A program made the position numbers and the translations under genes. The notes below the pieces were generated by a model that saw nothing but the letters and a program-made list of their open reading frames with translations, did not search any database and was not told where the DNA came from. A DNA stretch of 64,000 bases from CAWCFV01 sp963794995. GTDB lineage: Bacteria > Actinomycetota > Actinomycetes > JACCUZ01. Shown here in pieces: positions 34,539-43,403 of this stretch (positions within the stretch are counted from its first letter, which is position 1; each line of letters begins with the position of its first letter). Where the stretch lies: the NCBI GenBank assembly GCA_963794995.1, contig CAWCFV010000002.1:1054001-1118000 (forward strand), in the 5' to 3' direction.

Positions 34539-35998
34539 CCGACACGACGCGGTCCCGGGTCCCCACGTCGACGCAGACGTCGACCGCAGGCGGAGTGCGG
34601 GACCGGCTCAGCCTCTCCAAGGTCCTCGGCCCGGCGCACATCTGGGGCCTCGGCGTCGGGATCGTCCTCGTGGGCGAGTTCATGGGATGGAACTTCTCCG
34701 TCGCCAAGGGCGGGATGTTCGGCGCGCTCATCGCGGCCTGGGTCGTCGGCATCCTCTACACGTGCGTCGCCATGATCGACTCCGAGGTCACCTCGACGGT
34801 CGCCGCCGCCGGCGGGCAGTACACCCAGGCGAAGCACACGATCGGCCCCCTGGTCGCCTTCAACGTCGGCCTGTTCCTCGTCCTCGAGTACACGATGCTC
34901 GCGGCCGCCGACGCGAACGTCATGAGCTATCTCGCCTCGACGGTGGCCGGTCACCTCGGCTACGACGGGAACGTCAACCAGTACGCGTTCATCGTGCTGG
35001 CCATCATGGTGCTGGCATTCCTCAACTACCGCGGCGTGCTCGCCACCCTCTCCGTGAACTTCGTGATCACCGCCGTCGCCTTCGCATCGATCCTGGTGCT
35101 GTTCCTCGCGGTCCAGGGCTGGAACCCGACGGCCGAGCTGCACCTCGAGGGCCTCACCGGGAGTGCGTCGAACGGCCTGCCGTACGGGTGGATCGGCGTG
35201 CTCGCGGCCCTGCAGTTCGGCATGTGGTACTACCTCGGCATCGAGGGCACCTGCCAGGCGGCCGAGGAGTGCCGCTCGCCCGCGCGGTCGATCCCACTGG
35301 GAACCATGACCGGCATGATCACCCTGCTGATCGCCGCGGTGCTCACCTGGTTCCTCGCGGCCGGGACGCTGCCCTGGCAGTACCTGGGCGGTTCGATCAC
35401 GCCGCTGTTCGACACCGCACTCATCGTGAGCAACGGGTGGCTCGTCGGGCTCCTGGCGCTGGCGACCGTGCTGGCGACGCTGGCCTCGGCCAACGGCTGC
35501 ATCAACGACGCCTCTCGGGCGTGGTTCTCCATGGGCCGGGACAACTACCTTCCCCAGTGGTTCGGGGCGATCCACCCGCGCTACCGGACCCCGTTCCGCT
35601 CCATCCTGTTCCTGGTGCCCATCGCCATCGCGTTCGCCATCCTGCCGGTCCTCCTGGACAAGCCGGAGCTGCTCGCGACCGTGATCACGTTCTCGATCCT
35701 GTCGGCGCTGCTGATGTACGTCTTCATGGTGCCGAACGTCATCCGGTTCCGGCGGCTGTGGCCGCTCGGCACGCTGCACCGCGGCTACACGCACCCGTTC
35801 CACCCGGTGCCGGCGATCACCCTGGCGATCATCGCGGCACTCGTCCTCTTCGCCACGTTCCTCGGCTACGGCACCACCCTGATCACGATGGTGGTGTTCT
35901 ACCTGCTGGCGTCGATCTGGTTCGTCCTGTTCCGGTACAAGTACGTGCGCCGGGGCAGGCAGTTCACGATGCCCTGGCCGCGTCCGCGCGGCTACTGA
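34535..35998 (+). CDS. APC-superfamily amine/amino-acid permease (ethanolamine/methylamine permease-like)
   Basis: 487 residues, 12 helices. GPAHIWGLGVGIVLVGEFMGWNF in helix 1 (first half quoted by pattern) is the G.G...G substrate motif of the ethanolamine permease branch (Eat), and ANGCINDASRAWFSMGRDN is the typical helix 8-9 loop. In this island it most likely takes up methylamine or a related amine. It starts by a 4-nt overlap with the 59-aa gene. Confidence 0.82.
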   Translation: MTDTTRSRVPTSTQTSTAGGVRDRLSLSKVLGPAHIWGLGVGIVLVGEFMGWNFSVAKGGMFGALIAAWVVGILYTCVAMIDSEVTSTVAAAGGQYTQAKHTIGPLVAFNVGLFLVLEYTMLAAADANVMSYLASTVAGHLGYDGNVNQYAFIVLAIMVLAFLNYRGVLATLSVNFVITAVAFASILVLFLAVQGWNPTAELHLEGLTGSASNGLPYGWIGVLAALQFGMWYYLGIEGTCQAAEECRSPARSIPLGTMTGMITLLIAAVLTWFLAAGTLPWQYLGGSITPLFDTALIVSNGWLVGLLALATVLATLASANGCINDASRAWFSMGRDNYLPQWFGAIHPRYRTPFRSILFLVPIAIAFAILPVLLDKPELLATVITFSILSALLMYVFMVPNVIRFRRLWPLGTLHRGYTHPFHPVPAITLAIIAALVLFATFLGYGTTLITMVVFYLLASIWFVLFRYKYVRRGRQFTMPWPRPRGY

Positions 35999-36013
35999 GC
36001 GGAGCCGGGCACC

Positions 36014-36721
36014 ATGTGGGAGGTCCTCCTCACCTGCGGCGCGGTCGCCGTCCTCGTCGTCATGCAGGTGCGACACACCCGCGCGGTCAAGCGGAGCCGC
36101 CGGGAGATCGTGTCCGCGGCCGCCGGGCTGCTCAGCGAACCGGACGTGGTGCAGCAAGGCATAGCGTTCCCGACGCTCACCGGCCGCTACCAGGGGGTTC
36201 CCGTCAAGGTCGAGCTGGTTCCTGACGACCTCACCCCGCGCCAGCTCCCCCGCCTCTGGCTCGTCGCGACCGTCCGCACCCCGGTGGCCGTCGACGACGC
36301 CCTCGACGTGCTGCTGCGCCCGCAGTCGACCGACATCGTCTCGCCCGGCTACCGCTTCCCCCACGAGCACCAGGCACCGGCGGGCTGGCCCTCGTACGCA
36401 CGGATAGCGACCCGGCAGCCGGCGCCTCCCCCGTGGCGGACGTTGCGCAGCGCGCTGCCCGTGCTGCACGCCCCGGGGACGAAGGACCTCATCGTCGGGC
36501 CGGGCGGTGTCCGGATCGTCGAGGAGCTCGCCCGAGGCGAGGTCGGCCCCCACCGGCTGGCGCGCCGGTCCCGGTTCGAGGTCCGCCTGGAGCCGGCCCG
36601 GCTGAAGCGGGTCCTCGACGCTGCCCTGGGCATCGCTCGCGAGGTCTCCGCCGCCGTCGCCGCCGACGGGTCGGAGCCGGTGGCGGCTGCCCTGCCGCAT
36701 CAGGGCAGCCGGGCCGGGTGA
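36014..36721 (+). CDS. membrane-anchored hypothetical protein, 235 aa
   Basis: One N-terminal helix (VLLTCGAVAVLVVMQV), then a soluble domain of alternating strands and helices (KVELVPDDLTPRQLPRLWL, KDLIVGPGGVRIVEEL). No catalytic motif is seen. It follows the permease by 15 nt and overlaps fchA by 4 nt (GTGA), so it belongs to the same transcription unit. Function unknown. Confidence 0.6.
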   Translation: MWEVLLTCGAVAVLVVMQVRHTRAVKRSRREIVSAAAGLLSEPDVVQQGIAFPTLTGRYQGVPVKVELVPDDLTPRQLPRLWLVATVRTPVAVDDALDVLLRPQSTDIVSPGYRFPHEHQAPAGWPSYARIATRQPAPPPWRTLRSALPVLHAPGTKDLIVGPGGVRIVEELARGEVGPHRLARRSRFEVRLEPARLKRVLDAALGIAREVSAAVAADGSEPVAAALPHQGSRAG

Positions 36722-37290
36722 GCGAGCCCGCCCTGTCGGCGCTGTCCGTCGACGAGTTCCGGCAGGCGCTGGCGGCGCGGACCTCCGCTCCCGGCGGAGG
36801 TGCTGCCAGCGCCGTGGTCGTCTCGTACGCTGCGGCGCTGGCCGCCATGGCGGCCAGGTTCGGCCCGGGTGGCGCCGCCGACGGCACGGCCGCCCGCGCA
36901 GACACCCTCGGCGCGCGCGCCGCCGGACTCGCCGATGCCGATGCCGCTGCCTACGGCGACTTCCTCAGCGCGCGACGCCGGCTGCGGGAGACCGGCGAGG
37001 GACGCGAGGAGGTGCAGGCGGCGCTGTCCCGCGCCGTCGACGTCCCGCTCGAGGTGGGGGAGATCGCTGCCCAGGTCGCAGAGCTCGCGCAGCCGCTGGC
37101 CGGCGAGGGGAACCCGCACCTGCACGGCGACGCCGTGACCGCCGCACTGCTGGCGGCGGCCGCCGCCACGGCCGCCGCAACGCTGGTCGGCGACAACCTC
37201 GGCGACGCACCGGACGACCCCCGCACGGGTCGGGCACTCGACGCAGCGGCCCGGGCCCGGGCCGCTGCCGACCTGGCCGCCGGCAGCTGA
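36718..37290 (+). CDS. fchA: cyclodeaminase/cyclohydrolase family, methenyl-tetrahydrofolate cyclohydrolase (FchA-like)
   Basis: 190 residues, all-helical. The diagnostic P.GGG.A motif is at the N-terminus (SAPGGGAASAVVVSYAAAL), and the D-A-A-Y-G-D-F block reads ADAAAYGDFLSARR. The family hydrolyses methenyl-THF to 10-formyl-THF, or deaminates formimino-THF. Placed with fhs and a FolD lacking the cyclohydrolase lysine, the cyclohydrolase role is the likely one. GTG 36718 overlaps the upstream stop. Confidence 0.8.
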   Translation: MSEPALSALSVDEFRQALAARTSAPGGGAASAVVVSYAAALAAMAARFGPGGAADGTAARADTLGARAAGLADADAAAYGDFLSARRRLRETGEGREEVQAALSRAVDVPLEVGEIAAQVAELAQPLAGEGNPHLHGDAVTAALLAAAAATAAATLVGDNLGDAPDDPRTGRALDAAARARAAADLAAGS

Positions 37291-37313
37291 CCCGGACGGG
37301 AGGAGTCGCCCAG

Positions 37314-38676
37314 ATGCGCCCTGCCGTCGCCGACGAGCTGGTCCGGCTCCTCGGCCCCAAGGTCGTCGAGGACCCGGCCCGGATGTCGGCGTGGACTCGC
37401 GACCAGAGCCCGCTCGCCGGGACAGGGTCACCGGTAGCCGTCGTCCGGGCGACCTCGACCGAGGACGTCGTGGTCGTACTGGAGGACGGCGTCCGGCTAC
37501 CGGACTCCGGTCGTCACCCGCGGTGCCGGGACCGGCCTCGCCGGCGGTGCCAACGCGACCGACGGGTGCATCGTGCTGGCTCTCGACCGGATGAACGAGA
37601 TCCTGCACATCGACCCGGCCCGGCGGACAGCCACCGTCCAGCCCGGCGTCATCAACGCCGACCTCGGCCGGGCCGTCGCCGAGCACGGCCTGCGCTACAC
37701 GCCGGATCCCGGCAGCCGCGACATCTCCTCGATCGGCGGCAACATCGCGACCAACGCGGGCGGCATGTCCTGCTGCAAGTACGGCGTCACGGCCGACCAC
37801 GTCGCGGCGCTGACGGCGGTGCTGGCCGACGGCAGCGTCATCCGCACCGGAGGATCCACCCGCAAGAACGTCGCCGGGCTCGACCTGACCCGCCTGCTGG
37901 TGGGCTCGGAGGGGACCCTCGCCGTCATCGTCGAGGCCACGGTGTGGCTCCGGCCGGCGGTCGACCACGAGTCGACGCTGGTCGCGATGTTCGGCTCCCT
38001 CGAGTCCGCCATGCGCGCCGTCGTGGCAGTGACCAAGGACACCACCCCTTCGGCCGTCGAGCTGATGGACCGCACGACCGTCGCGGCCGTCAACGCCATG
38101 ACCGGGATGGGCATCGACACCTCGGCCGAAGCGGTCCTGCTCATCACCTACGACGGGCCGTCCGCGGCCGACGAGGCCGTCTCGGGCGAGGCGGCATCGC
38201 TCGCTGAGGGGGCGACGGACGTCGTCCGGACCGATGACCGCGCCGAGGGCTCGCAGCTCATGAACGCGCGCCGGATGGCCATCCCCGCGCTGGAACGGCT
38301 GGGGTCCGTCCTGCTCGACGACGTCGGCGTGCCCGTCGACCGGCTGCCCGCCATGGTCGCGGACGTCCAGGCCATCGCCGCCAGGCACGACGTCACGATC
38401 GGGACGTTCGGCCATGCGGCCGACGGCAACCTGCACCCGACGATCATCTTCGACGCGCAGGACCCGGATCAGCGGCGCCGGGCCAAGCAGGCGTTCGACG
38501 ACATCCTCCGGTCGGCCCTCACCTTCGACGGGACCGTCACCGGCGAGCACGGCATCGGCAGCCTCAAGATGCCCGTCTTCCAGGAGATGTACGGCGCGGC
38601 CGAGGTGGCCCTGATGCACAGGATCAAGAAGGCCTTCGACCCCGACGGACTGATGAACCCCGGCCGCGGCTACTGA
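37314..38676 (+). pseudogene. FAD-linked oxidase, GlcD/D-2-hydroxyacid dehydrogenase family, one frame break
   Basis: About 454 residues if one extra base in GGAGG (37481-37485) is ignored; then VVLETASGYRTPVVTRG joins GAGTGLAGGANATDG, the FAD-binding loop. The remaining frame from about 37573 is intact: PGSRDISSIGGNIATNAGG, GLDLTRLLVGSEGTLAVI, TIGTFGHAADGNLHP and the C-terminal GEHGIGSLKMP. These are the hallmarks of glycolate/D-lactate oxidase-type flavoproteins. It ends the permease-fchA run. Its substrate and its role in methylamine use are unclear. Confidence 0.8.
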
Positions 38677-38769
38677 CCGGCGGTCGTGGGAACGACTGCG
38701 GCTCGCGGCAGACCCCTCGGAGACGACTCAGCGCTCCCGCCCGGAGGACGAGAGCGCTGGTCATGACCG

Positions 38770-38842
38770 TGCGCCGCGAGGGACTTGAACCCCCAACCCG
38801 CGGATTAAGAGTCCGCTGCTCTGCCAGTTGAGCTAGCGGCGC
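38770..38842 (-). tRNA. tRNA-Lys (CUU)
   Basis: On the minus strand, acceptor GCGCCGC/GCGGCGC, anticodon loop CTCTTAA (anticodon CTT), T-loop TTCAAGT, discriminator A. Confidence 0.95.
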
Positions 38843-38916
38843 AAGAGCGGGTCGAGATTACCAGCAGGGCCGGGGTGCCACGAAACCGAGTGGCACCCCG
38901 GCTGGCTGCTGCGACC

Positions 38917-39438
38917 TCAGGCGGCGTAGCCGCTGGTGGCGGTGCCGGAGTCGGTGCCGGCCGCGGGGCCCTCGCCGTCGCGGTCGCGGTGGTGCCCACG
39001 ACCGAACCCGCCCTCCTCAGTGCCTGTGACGGTGAAGGACTTGTCCACCGCGACGGTCACCGGGGTGCCGTCGGCCTTGATGACGTGCGCCTCGTAGACG
39101 CCGTCGGAGTCGGTCTCGATCCGCATGACGGTGGCCCCGGGGAACTCCGCGAGCGCCGCCGCCTCGACCTTGTCGGCGGTGGTGCCGGTGAGCAGCTGCT
39201 CGTCGCTGTGCTCGCGCTGCGACGGGTCGCAGCTGCCCGCCCCGCCCGGCTTGCTGCCCGACGAGTAGCCGGGGCCGGCCGTCGGGGTGGCGCTGCTCGA
39301 GTCCGCGGCACTCGCCGTCATCGCGCCGGCGAGCAGTCCGCCGGCCACCAGTCCGGCCGCGGCGAACGCACCCGGCCGCCCCCAGCGCGCGAGGGCGCTG
39401 CTGCGCTCGGGAGGTGCGGTCGTCTCCTGGTCGTCCAT
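38917..39438 (-). CDS. exported or membrane-anchored PepSY-like protein
   Basis: 173 residues: a cytosolic N-terminus, one hydrophobic segment (about 28-44, ending TASAAD, possible signal cleavage), a Ser/Gly-rich linker, and a PepSY-like domain (TADKVEAAALAEFPGATVMRIETDS opens it, DGVYEAHVIKADG closes it). The tail is charged and Gly-rich. PepSY domains often inhibit proteases or sense the envelope. It stands alone downstream of the sulfatase genes, in the same direction. Confidence 0.7.
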   Translation of the reverse strand: MDDQETTAPPERSSALARWGRPGAFAAAGLVAGGLLAGAMTASAADSSSATPTAGPGYSSGSKPGGAGSCDPSQREHSDEQLLTGTTADKVEAAALAEFPGATVMRIETDSDGVYEAHVIKADGTPVTVAVDKSFTVTGTEEGGFGRGHHRDRDGEGPAAGTDSGTATSGYAA

Positions 39439-39579
39439 CTCGGCCTTCCCTTCGTCGTCCGGCCGCTGTCGGCCGGTATGCCACGAAGACTCCGTCCCGG
39501 ACCTGGGCAGGCAGCACCAGCGACCTGGCAGCCGGCTGTCAACCCCGCGGCGACCGTCGCGCCGGTCACGCCTGCCGGG

Positions 39580-41046
39580 TCAGTCCCGCCAGCGGAAGTG
39601 CGGGGGCTTCGGCGAGCAGGCGTCGTAGGCCTTGACCCGCATCCGGTCGCGCACGTCGCGCCACCTCTTCCGGCCAGCCAGGTTGCGTTCCTCGTCGGGG
39701 TCGCTGCGGTAGTCGAACAGCTCTTCCTCCCCGGTCGCCCACTGGACGTACATCCGGGTCCGGGACCGCCAGCCGCAGTACGCCGGGCGGTCGTTGTAGC
39801 CGTCCATGGCCTCGAGGACGAAACCGCTGCGCCGCTTCGGGCCGAGGATGTCGAGACCGTCGGTGTCCATGGCCGCGCCGGCGGCCTTGGCCACGGTCCG
39901 GGCGAGGTCGACGTTGAGCACCAGCTTGCGGCTGATCGACCCCGGGCGGGTGTGCCCGTCCCACCGGATGACGAGCGGGATCTTCGTCGAGTCCTGGTAG
40001 GGCGAGTCCTTGCCGATGATGGTGTGCTCGCCCCAGAAGTAGCCGTTGTCCGAGAGGAAGACGAACAGGGTGTCGCGGTCGCGGCCGGCCTGCTCGAGCG
40101 CCTCGACGATCGACCCGACCGCGTCGTCGACCGACATCTGCGCCTCGAGCTGGCGTTGCCGGGTGAGGTCGACCTCGTCCTGGGTGAAGTGCCGGCGGGC
40201 CCGCATCCACCGCGGCATCGTGCGCAGCGGCTGATGGAGCGTGGCCGGGGTGAACGGCTCCAGGGCGCCGTCCAGTGCTCCGAGGTGCCGGGGCGCCGGC
40301 TTGTACGGGGCGTGCGGCCCGAACGGTGCGAAGAACAGGAACAGCGGCTGGTCGGCCGGCGTCGACGAGATGAACTCGGTGGCGCGCGAGGCGATCACGT
40401 CGGTCGAGTAGTCCTGCGGCTCGGTGCCGTAGGACGAGCCGTCGCTGAGCCGGTACGAGTAGTACGACCCGTGGCTCGACATCATCGCGGCGAAGGTGTC
40501 CCAGCCGGGAGGGGTGTAGCCGGGCGCGGCGTACTTGCCGAAGTAGTTGAGGTACTTGCCGAGCAGGGCCGTGCGGTACCCCGCGGCCTGCAGCGCCGGG
40601 CCGAGCGTGCGGTCCTCGAGCCCGAGCCGGTGGAACCGGCGCCACCCGCCGTAGCGCGCTCCCCCGACGTCGCCGTTGCCGAACAGCCGGCTCGAGTGCG
40701 CGTACAGCCCGGTGAGGATCGTGGCCCGCGAGGGGCAGCACAACGAGGTCGGCACCATCGCCCGCGTGTAGGTCGTGCCGCGGGCCCGCAGCAGCCGGTT
40801 GACGTGGGGCATCGAGGCGTAGGTGCCCGCGCGCTGGTCGTCGGTGAGGACGATCACGACGTTCGGCCGGCTGCCGGCCGGAGCAGCCGGCCCCGCCGGA
40901 GCGGCCGAGACGGCCACCGGCCCGGCGAGCGCGAGCAGGCCCGCGCCGACCACGGTGGACAGGGCGAGGGCCAGAGCCCTGGATCTGCTCGTGCGGCGGA
41001 GCATGTGCGCGGAGGTCCCCTCGTGTCCCTGCTGCGGTGTTCTCAC
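39580..41046 (-). CDS. secreted sulfatase (arylsulfatase family)
   Basis: 488 residues. A signal peptide (hydrophobic core about 24-47, ending VSAAPA) is followed by the alkaline-phosphatase-fold sulfatase domain: NVVIVLTDDQRA (metal Asp pair), CCPSRATILTG with the formylglycine cysteine in CxPSR at 104-107, and GKYLNYFGKY. FLSDNGYFWGEH carries the C-terminal metal ligands. It hydrolyses sulfate esters outside the cell after maturation by a formylglycine-generating enzyme (none in the window). GTG 41046 overlaps the upstream sulfatase stop; ATG 41004 is an alternative. Confidence 0.88.
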   Translation of the reverse strand: MRTPQQGHEGTSAHMLRRTSRSRALALALSTVVGAGLLALAGPVAVSAAPAGPAAPAGSRPNVVIVLTDDQRAGTYASMPHVNRLLRARGTTYTRAMVPTSLCCPSRATILTGLYAHSSRLFGNGDVGGARYGGWRRFHRLGLEDRTLGPALQAAGYRTALLGKYLNYFGKYAAPGYTPPGWDTFAAMMSSHGSYYSYRLSDGSSYGTEPQDYSTDVIASRATEFISSTPADQPLFLFFAPFGPHAPYKPAPRHLGALDGALEPFTPATLHQPLRTMPRWMRARRHFTQDEVDLTRQRQLEAQMSVDDAVGSIVEALEQAGRDRDTLFVFLSDNGYFWGEHTIIGKDSPYQDSTKIPLVIRWDGHTRPGSISRKLVLNVDLARTVAKAAGAAMDTDGLDILGPKRRSGFVLEAMDGYNDRPAYCGWRSRTRMYVQWATGEEELFDYRSDPDEERNLAGRKRWRDVRDRMRVKAYDACSPKPPHFRWRD

Positions 41047-42410
41047 CAGTCGAAGCCGGGCGGCTCCGGGCTGCAGTGCTCGGTCGCGAGGGCCCGCAGC
41101 CGCGTCTGCACGTCGGCGACCGACGGGTCGCCCGCGAGGTCACGCTGCTCGAACGGGTCGGTCACGTAGTCGTAGAGCTCGCTCCGGCCGGTGGCGTAGC
41201 GCACGTAGAGCCACCGCTTGGTCCGCCACCCGCAGTAGGGCGGCCGGTGCCGGTAGCCCGCCATCGCCTCGACAGGGAAGCCCTGCCTCGTCCGGTCGCC
41301 GAGCAGGTCGAGCCCGTCGGTCTGCATCGACGCGCCTGCCGCCCGGGCCAGCGTGCCGGCGACGTCGACGTTGAGGGCCAGCCGGTCGTCGACGACGCCC
41401 CGCTGCACGTGGCCGTCCCACCGGACGACGAGCGGGATCCGGGTTCCCGCGTCGTAGGGGTTGTCCTTGCCGACCAGGCCGTGCTCGCCCCACAGGTAGC
41501 CGTTGTCGGACATGAAGACGAACAGGGTGTCGTGCACGCGATCGGCCCGGCGCATCGTGGCGACGAGCGAGGCGACGGCGTCGTCGACCGAGCGCAGCGT
41601 CGCCGTCTGGCCGCTGCGGATGCTCTCCTGCACGTCGGACGGCGTCTGCCGTTTGCGCTTCCACCGGGGCAGGGTCGAGACGTCCTCGGCCGGCGCCGGC
41701 GCGCGCAGCGCCTGCGGCAGCAGGTCGGTGGCCAGGGGGCGCACCCGGCCGGCGTCACGCGGAGCCGGCACGTACGGGCTGTGCGGCCCGTAGGGGGTGA
41801 ACATGAGGAACAGCGGCTCGTCGCCAGGGGTGTTGCGTACGAACCGCCGGGCGCGGCGCGCGAGCACGTCGGTGGAGTAGTCGCGCGGACTCGTCCCGTG
41901 GTAGCTGCCGTCGCTCAGGCGGTAGCCGAAGTAGGCGCCCCGGGAGTACTTGAACGCGGTGAAGGTGTCCCAGCCGGGTGGGGTGTAGCCGTCGGGCGAG
42001 AGCTTGGAGAAGTCGTTGAGGTACTTGCCGAAGAAGCCGGTGCGGTAGCCACGTGCCTGCAGTGCCGTCGCGATGGTGCGGTACTCCAGCCCCCTGCGGT
42101 GGAACTGGGCCCACCCCCCGAACCGCGACCCTCCGATGTCGCCGTTGCCGAAGACCCGGGTGTGGTGGGCGTAGAGGCCGGTGAGGATCGTCGAGCGCGA
42201 CGGGCAGCACAGGTTCGTCGGCACCATGCCGTTGCTGAAGCGCACCCCCTTGTCGGCGAGCAGGTCGTTGACCTGGGTCATGCCGGCCAGGGTGTCGGCG
42301 CGCTGGTCGTCGGTGACGACGAGCACGATGTTCGGCCTCGGCCGGTCCGAGCTGGCGACCGGCCCGGCGGCCGGCAGGCTGAGCTCACCGGGCGCCATGG
42401 CCGAGGCCAC
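41043..42410 (-). CDS. secreted sulfatase (paralogue of the downstream gene)
   Basis: 455 residues in the open frame from ATG 42410, clearly a tandem duplicate of the next gene: IVLVVTDDQRADTLAGM, LCCPSRSTILTGLYAHHTR with the CxPSR formylglycine site, and FMSDNGYLWGEHGLVGKD. The frame stays open upstream with a good leucine-rich signal peptide (RLLAVLGLAAALVASA) but no normal start codon in frame. An ATG at 42487 would join it if one C were added to the CCCC run just after it. The true start is therefore probably 42487, with another indel. Confidence 0.82.
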   Translation of the reverse strand: MASAMAPGELSLPAAGPVASSDRPRPNIVLVVTDDQRADTLAGMTQVNDLLADKGVRFSNGMVPTNLCCPSRSTILTGLYAHHTRVFGNGDIGGSRFGGWAQFHRRGLEYRTIATALQARGYRTGFFGKYLNDFSKLSPDGYTPPGWDTFTAFKYSRGAYFGYRLSDGSYHGTSPRDYSTDVLARRARRFVRNTPGDEPLFLMFTPYGPHSPYVPAPRDAGRVRPLATDLLPQALRAPAPAEDVSTLPRWKRKRQTPSDVQESIRSGQTATLRSVDDAVASLVATMRRADRVHDTLFVFMSDNGYLWGEHGLVGKDNPYDAGTRIPLVVRWDGHVQRGVVDDRLALNVDVAGTLARAAGASMQTDGLDLLGDRTRQGFPVEAMAGYRHRPPYCGWRTKRWLYVRYATGRSELYDYVTDPFEQRDLAGDPSVADVQTRLRALATEHCSPEPPGFDW

Positions 42411-42496
42411 GAGGGCCGCGGCGAGGCCGAGGACGGCCAGCAGCCGCCCCGGCCGGTGCAGCGGCGCGGGACGGAGGACGGGGACATGGTGCGCGC

Positions 42497-42868
42497 TCAG
42501 AGGTAGAGCCCGGTCTGGTCGCCCGCGGCCACGTCGCCCTGGAGCCGTTCGGCGGCGACGGCGTGCAGGTCACGCTCGCGCAGCAGCACGTAGTCGCGGC
42601 CGCGGACCTCGACCTCCGAGCGGTCCTCGGGGTCGAAGAGCACGCGGTCTCCCACCTCGACGGTGCGGACGTTCGCGCCGATCGCCACGACCTTCGCCCA
42701 CGCCAGCCGCTTGCCCATCTGGGCGGTGGCGGGGATCACGATGCCACCGGAGGAACGGCGCTCCCCCGCCTCGCCGTCGAGGTCGACCAGGATCCGGTCG
42801 TGCAGCATCCGGATCGGCAGGTGGGCGCCCGAGGGGACCGCGGCAAGAGGGGACGGACGTGGACTCAC
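42497..42868 (-). CDS. GroES-like co-chaperonin paralogue
   Basis: 123 residues with the Cpn10 fold: IRMLHDRILVDLDGE, SSGGIVIPATAQ, VEVGDRVLFDPED and YVLLRERDLHAV. It is longer than standard GroES, with no groEL nearby, and its mobile-loop region (GERRSSGGIVIP) is kept, so it may serve a distant GroEL. GTG 42868 is preceded by GATAAT 6 nt upstream, indicating a leaderless message. It lies 10 nt or more before the sulfatase genes. Confidence 0.82.
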   Translation of the reverse strand: MSPRPSPLAAVPSGAHLPIRMLHDRILVDLDGEAGERRSSGGIVIPATAQMGKRLAWAKVVAIGANVRTVEVGDRVLFDPEDRSEVEVRGRDYVLLRERDLHAVAAERLQGDVAAGDQTGLYL

Positions 42869-42874
42869 CGGGTG

Positions 42875-42880
42875 ATTATC
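42875..42880 (-). promoter_or_regulatory. -10 hexamer of the GroES-like gene (leaderless)
   Basis: GATAAT on the minus strand, 6 nt before GTG 42868; this fixes the start over two other in-frame choices. Confidence 0.6.
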
Positions 42881-42893
42881 GCCCACGACGGGG

Positions 42894-43403
42894 TCACCAG
42901 GTGCCAGTCCGGGGAGCTCCCTTGAAAGGCCCGACGACGCGGTCCGTGATCCACCCGCCGTAGAACCCGCCCTCCTGCGGGCGGACGAGCTCGTCCTCGA
43001 TGGTCACGAGGTCCATCAACCCTGGGTAGAGCGCCACGTGCCCGACGAGCGCCTCGAAGCCGGGGGACGGCCGCAGGTAGGTCCACGCCGCGCGCGCCGC
43101 CGTGCGGTCACCGCCCGTGACGTCCAGGTAGGACGCCGTGCCCTTGAACTCGCACCACGAGGTGCCGCCGGACGCCGGCACGAGGGCGCCGGCCACGAAG
43201 TCGGCGACCGGCAGGTAGTACCCCGGCGGGTGGCTGGTCTCGAGGACCCGGAGCGCACGCCTGGTCTCAGCGACCCGGACACCGCCCAGCACGACGACGA
43301 CGTGCTCCGGGGTCTGCTCGACACGGGGCGGGCGGGGGTAGTCCCAGACGGACTCCTGCCCGGACGCGGGCCGGTCGGGGCGGACCGGACGGGGTGCTCG
43401 CAC
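42894..43403 (-). CDS. DUF427-domain protein
   Basis: 169 residues, two related halves: VESVWDYPRPPR-like N-terminal segment, then WCEFKGTASYLDV, the DUF427 signature, and a second copy of the fold toward GFYGGWIT. A small beta-rich domain of unknown function found alone in many actinobacteria. It directly abuts the DUF3618 gene upstream and is probably co-transcribed. Confidence 0.85.
   Translation of the reverse strand: MRAPRPVRPDRPASGQESVWDYPRPPRVEQTPEHVVVVLGGVRVAETRRALRVLETSHPPGYYLPVADFVAGALVPASGGTSWCEFKGTASYLDVTGGDRTAARAAWTYLRPSPGFEALVGHVALYPGLMDLVTIEDELVRPQEGGFYGGWITDRVVGPFKGAPRTGTW

Noticed and set aside
42411..42487. Calling the second sulfatase from ATG 42487 with a corrected frame
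   Set aside because: Attractive because it restores a signal peptide, but it needs an added base that the sequence does not show; noted in the gene entry instead.
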